DNA of 64,000 bases, taken from Microbacterium galbinum (GTDB taxonomy: Bacteria > Actinomycetota > Actinomycetes > Actinomycetales > Microbacteriaceae). Below are positions 1 to 8,700 of the stretch, in pieces. A program made the position numbers and the translations under genes. Within the stretch, counting starts at the first letter, position 1. Every line of letters starts with the position of its first letter. Location: positions 2,509,630 through 2,573,629 of the forward strand of contig NZ_CP078077.1 of assembly GCF_023101185.1 (NCBI RefSeq). The letters are read 5' to 3'. The notes under the pieces were generated by a model. The model was not told where the DNA came from. It searched no databases and worked only from the letters and a program-made list of their open reading frames with translations.

Positions 1-890
1 AGGACGTCCTTCTTGCCGGCCTTGAACGCCGCCATCGAGCGCTCGCGCTGATCCTGGCCCATGTCGCCGTGCACGCCGCCGACGTTGAAACCGCGGTCGC
101 CCAGCTCGTCGACCAGGCGCTGCGCGGCGCGCTTGGTGCGGGTGAAGATCACGGTCTTGCCGCGGCCTTCGGCCTGCAGGATGCGGGCGATGACCTCGTC
201 CTTGTCGAGCGAGTGCGCGCGGTAGACGAGGTGCTTGATGTTCGCCTGCGTGAGGCCCTCGTCGGGGTCGTTGGCGCGGATGTGGATCGGGTTCGTCATG
301 AAGCGACGGGCCAGCGCCACGATCGGGCCGGGCATGGTCGCCGAGAACAGCTGGGTGTGGCGCACGGCCGGCACCTTCTGGAAGATCTTCTCGATGTCGG
401 CGAGGAAGCCGAGGTCGAGCATCTTGTCGGCCTCGTCGAGCACGACCTCGGTCGCGTTCGACAGGTCGAGCAGACGCTGGCCGGCGAGGTCGATCAGGCG
501 ACCGGGCGTGCCGACGACGATCTGCGCGCCGGCCTTGAGCTGGTCGATCTGGCCTTCGTACGCCTTGCCGCCGTAGATGGCGACGACGCTGGTCGAGCGG
601 TTGCTGGTGAGCAGGTCGATGTCCTCGTAGACCTGCACCGCGAGCTCGCGGGTCGGCACGACGATGAGCGCCTTCACCCCGTGCTCGGGGTCGAGGCCGA
701 GACGCTGGACGACGGGGATGCCGAAGCCGAAGGTCTTTCCGGTTCCGGTCTTCGCCTGGCCGATGATGTCCTGGCCCGGAAGGCCGAGGGGGATGGTCTG
801 CTCCTGGATGGGGAACGCGTCGACGATGCCCTTCGCAGCGAGCGCATCGACGATGTCCTGATCGATCCCGAGATCGGAGAAAGTAGTCAC
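1..890 (-). CDS. DEAD-box ATP-dependent RNA helicase (3' part outside window)
   Basis: RNA helicase that remodels RNA duplexes, in the RhlE/DeaD-type superfamily 2 group. Counting from the GTG at 890, the Q-motif region lies near residues 24-34, Walker A AKTGTGKT at 46-53, PTREL at 79-83, TPGR at 128-131, DEAD at 152-155 and SAT at 183-185. The window edge cuts the protein at about residue 297, after the GGVHGDMGQDQRE segment of the second RecA domain, so motif VI is not visible. The GTG start gives the usual short lead-in (VTTFSDLGID) before the Q motif; no ATG or GTG lies close upstream in frame. A -10-like TAGGCT at 1000-1005 would give a leader of about 100 bases, with a hairpin at 911-931. 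Which DEAD-box paralogue it is cannot be told without the C-terminus. Confidence 0.95.
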   Translation of the reverse strand, partial: MTTFSDLGIDQDIVDALAAKGIVDAFPIQEQTIPLGLPGQDIIGQAKTGTGKTFGFGIPVVQRLGLDPEHGVKALIVVPTRELAVQVYEDIDLLTSNRSTSVVAIYGGKAYEGQIDQLKAGAQIVVGTPGRLIDLAGQRLLDLSNATEVVLDEADKMLDLGFLADIEKIFQKVPAVRHTQLFSATMPGPIVALARRFMTNPIHIRANDPDEGLTQANIKHLVYRAHSLDKDEVIARILQAEGRGKTVIFTRTKRAAQRLVDELGDRGFNVGGVHGDMGQDQRERSMAAFKAGKKDV

Positions 891-910
891 TGTATTCAGA
901 TTGCCTGTCC

Positions 911-931
911 GGCGGTCGTGCTGAGACCGCC
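911..931. other. Hairpin in helicase 5' leader
   Basis: A perfect 7-bp stem (911-917 GGCGGTC with 925-931 GACCGCC, 7-base loop) sits about 20 bases upstream of the helicase GTG, between its likely promoter and start. It could influence translation initiation, but this is structural inference only. Confidence 0.4.
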
Positions 932-999
932 ACGTTAACGATCCACGCCGTCTCTTGTGCCACAGGCGCGGGCCCCGCTCCGACGGCGGGGACACGCCC

Positions 1000-1005
1000 A
1001 GCCTA
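1000..1005 (-). promoter_or_regulatory. -10-like element for DEAD-box helicase
   Basis: On the minus strand these bases read TAGGCT, a good actinobacterial SigA -10. Transcription would start near 993 and leave a leader of about 100 bases. No clear -35 was recognised. Confidence 0.45.
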
Positions 1006-1047
1006 CCGGAGGGCGGCCGAACGCCCGAGGAGGACCTCCGCCCCGGG

Positions 1048-1053
1048 TATTGT
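1048..1053 (+). promoter_or_regulatory. -10-like element for ferritin-like gene
   Basis: TATTGT lies 7 bases before a GTG at 1061 that opens a 10-codon ORF ending TAA at 1091-1093, across the start of the ferritin-like gene. A transcript starting near 1060 would also carry the AGGGAG Shine-Dalgarno at 1075-1080. Confidence 0.45.
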
Positions 1054-1085
1054 GATCGTCGTGGCGAACTCGGTAGGGAGACCTC

Positions 1086-1802
1086 GTGGTTAAGTGGTTC
1101 TGGCAGCGCGACGATGCGCCGCGACGCACTCTCGCCCTGCGCAGCCGGGGCGACCAGGGCGACGCGACCCGCGTGGACTTCGCCGACCTCGCGCCCGAGC
1201 TGCCCCGCTTCCTGGGCCAGGCCGCCTACCTGCAGCTGGGGTACTTCGAGACCCTCACCCGTCTCATCCGTGCCACGCCGGAGCTCGCCGAGAAGGAGGC
1301 GCTCTCCCGTGCGGCCGGCGCCGCTCTCACGAAGCATCGCGGCATCGTCGAGGTGATCGCCGAGCGCGGCGACGACCCCACGCAGCTGATGCTCCCGTTC
1401 CGCGAGAACCTCGATGCGTTCCGCCGCAAGACGATCGGTGCGCGACCGCGCGAGACGCTCCTCGCCGTGTACATCACGGCCGGGATGCTCGACGACTTCT
1501 ATCTCGCCCTCGCGTCCAGCTACGGCGAGACCGGGCGGCGGATCGCCGAGATACTGCGCGAGGACGACGCCCGCCACGAGATCGTCTCGATCATCCAGGA
1601 GACGATCGAGAGCGACGAGGAGTGGCGCTCACTGCTGTCGATGTGGGCGCGACGCCTGGTGGGTGACACGATCCTCGTCTGTCGCTCGGCGCTGAAGCCC
1701 GAGGTCTTCGTGGCACCGGACGACGAGCGCATCGAACCTGTGTACACCGAGCTGATGGGCGCGCACGCGCGTCGCATGGATGCGATGGGGCTCGCGTCCT
1801 AG
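1086..1802 (+). CDS. Ferritin-like fold protein (MiaE-like family)
   Basis: 238-residue soluble protein predicted to be an all-helical four-helix bundle of the ferritin-like type seen across Actinobacteria. Candidate di-metal ligands are E55 (LGYFETL), H84 (LTKHRG), D137/D138 (MLDDFYL) and D161/H164 (EDDARHE), a spacing reminiscent of carboxylate-bridged di-iron proteins such as tRNA hydroxylase MiaE. The substrate is unknown and the ligands are inferred by eye. The GTG start at 1086 has an AGGGAG box 5 bases upstream. The gene is transcribed alone, divergent from the helicase and convergent with the small membrane gene. The stop codon TAG at 1800-1802 opens a short tandem repeat. Confidence 0.8.
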   Translation: MVKWFWQRDDAPRRTLALRSRGDQGDATRVDFADLAPELPRFLGQAAYLQLGYFETLTRLIRATPELAEKEALSRAAGAALTKHRGIVEVIAERGDDPTQLMLPFRENLDAFRRKTIGARPRETLLAVYITAGMLDDFYLALASSYGETGRRIAEILREDDARHEIVSIIQETIESDEEWRSLLSMWARRLVGDTILVCRSALKPEVFVAPDDERIEPVYTELMGAHARRMDAMGLAS

Positions 1803-1852
1803 ACGTGCGGACCTATCCAGACCTGCGGACCTATCTGGACGTGCGGACCTAG
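1802..1852. repeat. 18-bp tandem repeat, about 2.8 copies
   Basis: Units start at 1802, 1820 and 1838 and share the core C/GTGCGGACCTA; units 1 and 2 differ at only 3 of 18 positions. The array fills the gap between two convergent genes and includes both their stop codons (TAG at 1800-1802 on plus, TAG at 1851-1849 on minus). A 6-bp inverted repeat (TCCAGA 1816-1821, TCTGGA 1834-1839) could form a weak hairpin. Confidence 0.85.
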
Positions 1853-2136
1853 ATGCCGAGGGCCGCGGTCTTCGCCGCGTCCGAGCGGCGTCGGGCGGCG
1901 ACCAGAGCGAGAGTCGCGACGACGGCGACCACGACACCGCCGAGGATGCTCGCCAGCCAGAGCCACACGTTGTCCTCGCCGAGACCGGCCCACTGCAGGC
2001 CCGTGTAGAGCGCGGCGGTGACGACCGTCGCGATGCCCGGGGTCAGTGCGGCGCCGCGGAGTTCGCGGCCGTCGATGAGGAAATGCGCGGCGATGCCCAG
2101 AGCGCAGGCCGCGACGAGGGCGAGAAGGATGTACAT
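1849..2136 (-). CDS. Small three-helix membrane protein
   Basis: 95-residue hydrophobic protein with three likely membrane spans: residues 1-20, about 29-53 (GAALTPGIATVV...) and about 58-85 (VWLWLASILGGVV...), ending in a short basic tail (AARRRSDAAK). No catalytic motif is visible and I do not recognise a function. It begins with ATG at 2136, 5 bases after the stop of the DUF3107 gene, so the two are probably cotranscribed and translationally coupled. Its stop lies inside the 18-bp repeat. Similar small proteins occur in Microbacteriaceae as hypothetical membrane proteins (recollection, not searched). Confidence 0.7.
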   Translation of the reverse strand: MYILLALVAACALGIAAHFLIDGRELRGAALTPGIATVVTAALYTGLQWAGLGEDNVWLWLASILGGVVVAVVATLALVAARRRSDAAKTAALGI

Positions 2137-2141
2137 CGCGA

Positions 2142-2366
2142 TCAGGCGACGAAGCCGACCCGGCGCGATTCCTCGGTGCCCAGCTCGATGTAGGCGAGGT
2201 TCGCGGTGGGGACGATGTAGGAGTTGCCCTTGATGTCGGTGAAGCTCAGGTGCGCGGTGCTCTGGTCGAGCGCTGCCGCGACCTGGGTGCGGATCTCTTC
2301 TGCTGCGGTGGCGGTCTCGAAGCTCAGCTCGCGGCCGGTGTTGATGATTCCGATGCGGATTTCCAC
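2142..2366 (-). CDS. DUF3107 family protein
   Basis: 74-residue protein beginning VEIRIGIINTGRELSFET, matching the small DUF3107 family conserved in Actinobacteria, whose function is unknown. The stretch ending PTANLAYIELG is typical of the family. I chose the GTG at 2366 because GGAG lies 6 bases upstream and the family starts here; reading further upstream would add an unrelated basic sequence. A -10-like TAGAGT on the minus strand at 2417-2422 would give a leader of about 45 bases. It is followed within 5 bases by the small membrane protein gene. Confidence 0.85.
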   Translation of the reverse strand: MEIRIGIINTGRELSFETATAAEEIRTQVAAALDQSTAHLSFTDIKGNSYIVPTANLAYIELGTEESRRVGFVA

Positions 2367-2416
2367 GCGTACTCCTTGGAGTGTCAGGACGATGTCGTCG
2401 TCCGAGGTCTGCGCCA

Positions 2417-2422
2417 ACTCTA
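2417..2422 (-). promoter_or_regulatory. -10-like element for DUF3107 gene
   Basis: Minus strand reads TAGAGT, with the predicted start of transcription near 2410. It lies in the divergent gap shared with the AdnA-like gene. Confidence 0.45.
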
Positions 2423-2520
2423 CCCCGCAGGTGCGTCGCCGGATCGGCGCAGGGGAGCGGTTTCGCCGTGAGCGCACACGCGCCCGACCCGCCGCGGGAG
2501 GCGATGTCGGCGCACGCCGC

Positions 2521-2526
2521 TAGCGT
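2521..2526 (+). promoter_or_regulatory. -10-like element, leaderless start of AdnA-like gene
   Basis: TAGCGT ends 7 bases before the ATG at 2534, so RNA synthesis should begin at or next to the start codon. Confidence 0.5.
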
Positions 2527-2533
2527 GGAGTGC

Positions 2534-5500
2534 ATGACAGGGGATGCCGCGCAGCGAGCCGTGATCGACGCCGCGGCGACCGCATCCGGAGTCATCATCG
2601 GCGCACCGGGAACGGGCAAGACGCGCACGCTGATCGAGCGCATCGGCAGGCTGCTCGACCACGAGGGGCTGCGCCCCGAGGAGGTGCTGGCCCTCACTCC
2701 GAGCAGGCAGGCGGCGACGGCGCTCCGCGACCGCATCGGCGTGCGCGTCCGCCAGGCGACGCCGGGTCCGCTCGCGCGGTCGCTCGGATCCTTCGCCTTC
2801 CAGATCGTTCGCGGAGCGATGGTGCACGCGGGCTCCGAGCCGCCGGCGTTGCTCACGGGCGCCGATCAGGATCGGATCATCGCCGAGCTCCTCGCGGGCG
2901 ACGCCGAAGACGGCGGCATCCGCTGGCCCGACGCGCTCAGCGCATCGGTGCGCGGGTCGAAGGGGTTCCGTTCCGAGCTGCGTGCGCTCATCGCCGAGTG
3001 CACCGAGCTGGGTGTGCTCCCGGACGAGCTGAAGGCATCGGGCGACCCGATCTGGGCGGCCGCCGCCGATTTCATTGTCGAGTACCGCTCGGTGCTCGAC
3101 GCGTTGCGCTCGGCGCATCGCGACGCCGCAGACCTGCTCGGCGAGGCGAGCACGATCCTCCGTGAGGCGTCCCCGGGCACGCTCGGCCCCCTGGCGCCCC
3201 TGCGCGTGGTGCTCATCGATGACGCGCAGGAGTTGACCCGCGGGGGCGTCGCCGTCGTCCAGGCGCTGCGTGCCCGAGGGGTCTCGGTGCTCGCGTTCGG
3301 CGATCCCGACATCTCCTCCGGTGCGTTCCGGGGAGCGAGCCCCGAACTGTTCGCCGACCTCGTCTCGGCGCTCGGAGCGGTGCACGTGCTCGACGGCGCG
3401 CACCGCCAGCACCCGGCGCTCACCGCGCTCACCCGCACCGTGACGCAGGCGATCGGGGTCTCGGGAAGGGTCGAGCACCGGCGCGCGCCGCAGGCCGGCC
3501 CCATCGAGGGAGCGGATGCCGCCGTCACGTCGTTCCTCGCCCCGTCGCCGCACGAGGAGTTCGACCGCATCGCCGGTGTCATGCGCGAATGGCACCTCAT
3601 GCAGGGCGTCGCCTGGGATCGCATGGCCGTCATCGCCCACGACACGCGTCAGGTGACACTGCTCGAGACCGAGCTCGCCGCGCGGGAGATCCCGACACGG
3701 GCCGCCGGCGTGCAGCGTCCGCTCGGCAGCGAGGGCGTCGTGCGCGACATCGTCGGCATCGTGCGCCTCGCACTCACCCCGGCAGCGGAGCGCACGTCCG
3801 CGGAACTCGAAGAAGCCCTGCGCACGCCGTTCGGGGGGATGGACGCGATCGCCCTGCGTCGTCTGCGCGCGCGGCTGCGACACCTCGAGCTGGAACACGG
3901 GGGAGCCACACCCGCTCGCGAGCTGCTGCGCCAGGCGATGGCCGACCCCGAGCACTTCACGCTCATCGATGCCCCGGAGTCCCGAACGGCCCGTCGGTTC
4001 GCCGAGACGATCGAGGCGGTCTCGGCCGCCGCGCGAACCGGCGAGACGATCCACGACCTGCTCTGGCGGATCTGGGAGCAGTCGCGGGCGATCGACGGCC
4101 GCCGCCTGCACATCGCGTGGCGAGAGGTGTCGTCGCAGCCCGGCGGCGCCGAGACCGCGCGATCGCTGGATGCCCTCGTCTCGCTGTTCGACGCGGCCAA
4201 GCGCTTCGTCGAGCGCACGCCGAACGAGCGCCCGGAGACGTTCGTCCGCGACATCCTCGACAGCGAGGTGCCCGAGGACTCGCTCTCGACACCCGATCGG
4301 CCGGGGCGGGTCACTCTGCTCACCCCGGCGACCGCGCTCGGCACCGAGTTCGACGCGGTCGTCGTGGCCGGCCTGCAAGACGGCGTCTGGCCGAACCTCC
4401 GGCTCCGGGGCGGGATGCTGCAGACCTGGCGTCTTCCCGACGCCGTGACGTCGATGCGCACCGGCGTCCCCCTCGAGACGCCGGGCATCCTGGATCGGCG
4501 AAGAGGAGCGCTGCACGACGAGCTCCGCCTCTTCGTCCGGGCCATCTCGCGCGCGCGGGACCGGATCCTCGTGACGGCGGTCGACGACGACGACCAGAGC
4601 CCAAGCCCGTTCTTCGCGTTCCTGCCGACGCCCGACGCCCCGGAGGCACACGCATCGGCCGAGCATCCGCTCACCCTCCGCGGACTCGTCGCGCGCCACC
4701 GACGCACCCTCACGACGGCGACCTCCGACCCGGCACGTCGTCTCGCCGCGGAGCAGCTCGCGATCCTCGCGGCCGAGGGTGTCGCCGGCGCGGATCCGCG
4801 GGACTGGTACGGCGTCACGCCACCGAGTACCGATCGTCCCCTGCGGGACCTCGCCGCCGACGGTGCGCGGGTGTCGCCTTCGAAGATGGAGTCCTACGAG
4901 GAGTGCGGCCTGAACTGGGTCGTCTCCGCGCTGGGGGGCGACACCGTCATGCCGCCGACGGCGGGGATCGGCACGATCATCCACGAGGCCATGGAGAAGG
5001 TGCCGGACGGCGATCTCGAGCAGATGCGGGCGATCGTCGCGGAGCACTGGCCCGAGCTGGACTTCGAGACCGAGTGGATCGGACGCAAGGAGCGGCGTCG
5101 AGCCGACCTCTACGTCGACCGGCTGCACACGTACCTCGGCGACGTCCGACGCGACGGAGGACGGGTCGTCGGCAGCGAGACGCGGTTCGATTTCGCCGTC
5201 TCCCTGCCCGATGACGACGGCCTCCCGGTCGTGCACGACGTCGGCGACGAGAGAGGAGCGCGCGCGATCGTGAGCGGCTACATCGACCGCGTCGAGGCCT
5301 ACCCTCCGGGGGCGGGGGAGCATCCCCCGGCGCGGGGGCGCGGGTGGACCGAGATGACCGCGGCCGGCGAGGGCGAGCGCGCGGTGGTCGTCGACCTCAA
5401 GACCGGACGCACCGATCCGGAGGCCGACGCGGGAGTCCGTGAGCACGCCCAACTGGCGGCGTACCAGGTGGCGGTCCAGCAGGGCCTGATCGAGGGTGCG

Positions 5501-5749
5501 CCTGCCGATGCCCTCGCCGGGGCGCGTCTCGTGATCGTCTCGAAGACCCTCGCCAAGAGCGACTACCGCATCGCCCACCAGCACACGCTCGACGACACCG
5601 CGCGCGAGGCGTTCCTGCGCCGTGTGGCCGATGCCGCTCGCGGGATGTCGGCCTCGAGTTTCACCGCGCAGGTCGAGTCGCACTGCGCCGACACCCAGCG
5701 CCGCATCCACCCCTGTCGGATCCACACCGTCCCGGCGGTGAGCGCGTGA
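2534..5749 (+). CDS. AdnA-like helicase-nuclease subunit
   Basis: 1071-residue protein with an N-terminal UvrD-like helicase and a C-terminal RecB/AddB-type PD-(D/E)XK nuclease, the layout of one subunit of the actinobacterial AdnAB double-strand-break resection motor. Walker A GAPGTGKT is at residues 23-30. Walker B reads LIDDAQ (227-232) rather than the usual D-E-x-Q, suggesting a weakened motor as described for AdnA. Nuclease signs near the C-terminus are SPSKMESYEEC, GTIIHEAME, SGYIDRVE and VVVDLKTGR followed by QLAAYQ. The terminal cysteines (SHC ... HPC) do not make a full four-cysteine iron-sulfur set. The ATG at 2534 is chosen because a -10-like TAGCGT lies 7 bases upstream; in-frame starts at 2504 and 2525 remain possible. 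It overlaps the next gene by 4 bases (GTGA). Confidence 0.88.
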   Translation: MTGDAAQRAVIDAAATASGVIIGAPGTGKTRTLIERIGRLLDHEGLRPEEVLALTPSRQAATALRDRIGVRVRQATPGPLARSLGSFAFQIVRGAMVHAGSEPPALLTGADQDRIIAELLAGDAEDGGIRWPDALSASVRGSKGFRSELRALIAECTELGVLPDELKASGDPIWAAAADFIVEYRSVLDALRSAHRDAADLLGEASTILREASPGTLGPLAPLRVVLIDDAQELTRGGVAVVQALRARGVSVLAFGDPDISSGAFRGASPELFADLVSALGAVHVLDGAHRQHPALTALTRTVTQAIGVSGRVEHRRAPQAGPIEGADAAVTSFLAPSPHEEFDRIAGVMREWHLMQGVAWDRMAVIAHDTRQVTLLETELAAREIPTRAAGVQRPLGSEGVVRDIVGIVRLALTPAAERTSAELEEALRTPFGGMDAIALRRLRARLRHLELEHGGATPARELLRQAMADPEHFTLIDAPESRTARRFAETIEAVSAAARTGETIHDLLWRIWEQSRAIDGRRLHIAWREVSSQPGGAETARSLDALVSLFDAAKRFVERTPNERPETFVRDILDSEVPEDSLSTPDRPGRVTLLTPATALGTEFDAVVVAGLQDGVWPNLRLRGGMLQTWRLPDAVTSMRTGVPLETPGILDRRRGALHDELRLFVRAISRARDRILVTAVDDDDQSPSPFFAFLPTPDAPEAHASAEHPLTLRGLVARHRRTLTTATSDPARRLAAEQLAILAAEGVAGADPRDWYGVTPPSTDRPLRDLAADGARVSPSKMESYEECGLNWVVSALGGDTVMPPTAGIGTIIHEAMEKVPDGDLEQMRAIVAEHWPELDFETEWIGRKERRRADLYVDRLHTYLGDVRRDGGRVVGSETRFDFAVSLPDDDGLPVVHDVGDERGARAIVSGYIDRVEAYPPGAGEHPPARGRGWTEMTAAGEGERAVVVDLKTGRTDPEADAGVREHAQLAAYQVAVQQGLIEGAPADALAGARLVIVSKTLAKSDYRIAHQHTLDDTAREAFLRRVADAARGMSASSFTAQVESHCADTQRRIHPCRIHTVPAVSA

Positions 5750-8700
5750 CCGGCTGGGGCGGCGGCCTCGGCCTGTCGGCGACCGATGTCGCGGCGGCTC
5801 TCGGCCAGCCCTCGCCCACTCCCGCGCAGCAGCAGGTGATCGAGGCGCCGCCGTCGCCCGCCCTCGTCGTCGCCGGAGCGGGCAGCGGGAAGACCGAGAC
5901 GATGTCGGGGCGCGTGGTGTGGCTCGTCGCCAACGGTCATGTGCGACGCGACGAGATCCTCGGACTCACCTTCACCCGAAAGGCTGCGGGCGAGCTCGCC
6001 GAGCGCATCGGCCACCGCCTCGCCGTGATCGACGAGTTCGGTCGCCGCGGTCTGCTGCCGCACGTGCCGGAGATCGTGGCGACGCACGCCCTGCGCCGGG
6101 TGGAAGAGGCGGCCGGGGGCCGTCAGCGCGACGTCGTGCGGACGCACGTGCTCGACGAGCTCGCCGGCCGCTACGGCACGGGCTGGGACCCGACCGCTCC
6201 GCGTGCGGCCGAGGAGCTGATGATCCGCCCACGGGTGTCGACCTACAACGCCTTCGCCGACGGCATCGTGCGCGAGCACGCCGCTCGGATCGGACGCGAC
6301 GCCGACGTGGCGATGCTGAGTCAGGCCGCGTCGTGGATGCTCGCGCGAGAGGTCGTGCTGCGCGCCGACCTCCCGGAACTCGAGGGGATCGACTACGCGC
6401 TCGGCACGGTGATCGACGCGGTGCAGCGCCTCGCGGGGGAGGCCCTCGACCATCGGGTCGATCTCGACGAGGCCGAGCGTCTCGCGCGCGAGACGGCGCT
6501 GTCGTTCGAGCCGTACCGCGGCAACGGCGACGTCGAGAAGGCGGCGGCGAACCTTCTCAGCCTGCCGACGCTCGCCGCGCTCGTGCGCGAGTACATCGCC
6601 GAGAAGGGGCGCCGCGGCGTGCTCGACTTCGCCGATCAGGTCGGTGGTGCCTACGACATCGTCGAGGCCGCTCCCGACGTGCGCGCCGAGCTGCGCGAGC
6701 AGCACCGCGTCGTCCTGCTCGACGAGTATCAGGACACCTCGGTCATCCAGACCCGTTTCCTCGCCGAGCTGTTCCACGACAGCGCGGTGATGGCCGTGGG
6801 AGACCCGCACCAGTCGATCTACGGCTGGCGCGGCGCGAGCGCCGACAATCTGTACGCGTTCTCGAGCGCCTTCGCGCGCGAACAGCGGGCGCAGACGTAC
6901 AGCCTCATGACCAGCTGGCGCAACGACCGCGGCATCCTCGATATCGCCAATCGCGTGCTCGAGCCGCTGCAGCGGCCGGGGCTCGACGTGCCCCCACTCG
7001 AACCCCGTCCCGGTGCGGGCTCCGGAAGCGTCGATCTGCGATTCGCGTTCACGGTCGACGACGAGGCCGCCGATGTCGCTCGCTGGTTCGTCGAGCGACG
7101 AGCCGCGCACGATGCATCCGTCGCCGGACGCCCGCACACCGGCGCTCTGCTGTTCCGTTCGAAACGTCACATGCAGACCTTCGCGGCCGCGCTCGCCGCG
7201 GAGGGCGTACCGCATCGCATCCTCGGGCTCGGCGGACTGTTGGCGACCCCCGAAGTGGTCGACGTCGTCTCCACCCTGCGCGTGGTTCACGACCCGACCG
7301 CGGGTTCGGCACTCATCCGCCTGCTCACGGGTCCGCGGTTCGGCGTCGGGGTGGCCGATATGGCCGCGCTCTACGATCTCGGCCGAACCCTCGCCGAACG
7401 CGACACCTCGATGATGCCGCTTCCCGAAGAGGTGCGCGTGCGACTGCGCTCGTCGCGCGGCGCCGATGAGGCGGTGTCGATCGTCGATGCCGTCGACGTG
7501 GTGCGCGCCGTGCGCGACGACTATCGCCTGCTGGAGGGATTCACCCCCGACGGGCGATCGCGCATCCGTGCGGCGGGGGAGATGCTCGAGCGGCTCCGAC
7601 GGGCCTCGTCGCAGCCGCTGACCGAGCTGCTGCGTCTGATCGAACTCGAGCTGCGCCTCGACATCGAACTGGCGGCGAACGAGACCCGGGGGCCGGCACG
7701 GGTCGCCTCGACGCAGCTCCGCGCGTTCTCCGATGAGGTGCGTGCCTTCCTTGCGGCCGACGACCGCGGCACGATCGGCAGTCTCCTCGCCTGGCTCGAC
7801 AAAGCGGAGAGCACCGACGAGCTCATGCCGCGCCCGGAGCCCCCCGAGCCGGGCGTGGTGCAGCTGCTGACGATCCACGGATCGAAGGGGCTGGAGTGGG
7901 ATGCCGTCGCCGTCGTCCGTCTCGTCGCCGACGAACTCCCCAGCCGGGTCTCCGACACCTCGGGCTGGTTCGGCTTCGGGGTCGTGCCGTTCGCGCTCCG
8001 CGGCGACCGCGACGCGCTGCCGCGATTCGATTGGGACCCCGAGAGCGCGGTCGGCGGCGAGCTCGACCCGAAGAAGCGTCAGGCTCTGGCGCAGGCGTCA
8101 CTGTCCGGCGGGGCGACCAAGGCCAATCCCCAGGGCGGCGCGATCAAGCGCTTCAAGGACGCGTACCGCGCCTATCAGCAGCAGGAGGAACGCCGGCTCG
8201 CCTACGTGGCGGTCACACGCGCGCGCACCGACCTGCTTCTCAGTGGTGCGCACTGGGCGGGGCAGAAGGCTCCCCGCACGCCGAGTCCCTTCCTGCTCGA
8301 GGCGATCGACGTGCGCGAGCACGAGCCCATCGAACCGGTCGATCCCGACGAGAACCCCTACGACGGGCCGGGAGCGACGATCTCGTGGCCACTGGATCCG
8401 CTCGGTGCCCGCCGTCCGCTCGTCGAGTCGGCGGCGGAGATGGTCGCGGGGGCTCTCGCGCGACCCGAGACGCTGATTCCCTCGGAAGAGCTCGAGCGGC
8501 TCCTCGCCGAGCGCGCCGCGCGTCTGCGTGGCATCGACGCAGCGGCGCCGACCCGCGTGCCCGCCTCCCGTTTCAAGGACTACGTCACGGACTACGGCGG
8601 AACGGTCTCGGCGATCATCCGCCCGATGCCGGAGCGTCCGTACCGGCAGACCCGACTCGGCACGCTCTTCCACGCCTGGGTCGAGCACCGGTCATCGCTC

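Noticed and set aside
1849..2856. 335-codon minus-strand frame apparently joining several proteins
   Set aside because: Only the last 95 codons have membrane-protein character with their own ATG at 2136; the rest is out of frame across the DUF3107 gene and the start of the AdnA-like gene.
2420..5725. 1101-codon open frame on the minus strand opposite the AdnA-like gene
   Set aside because: It is the usual open antisense frame of G+C-rich coding DNA: no motif, low-complexity Arg/Glu/Asp/Leu/His-rich translation, and a full helicase-nuclease on the other strand.
5563..7878. 771-codon open frame antisense to the AdnB-like gene
   Set aside because: No recognisable domain and covered by intact helicase motifs on the plus strand.
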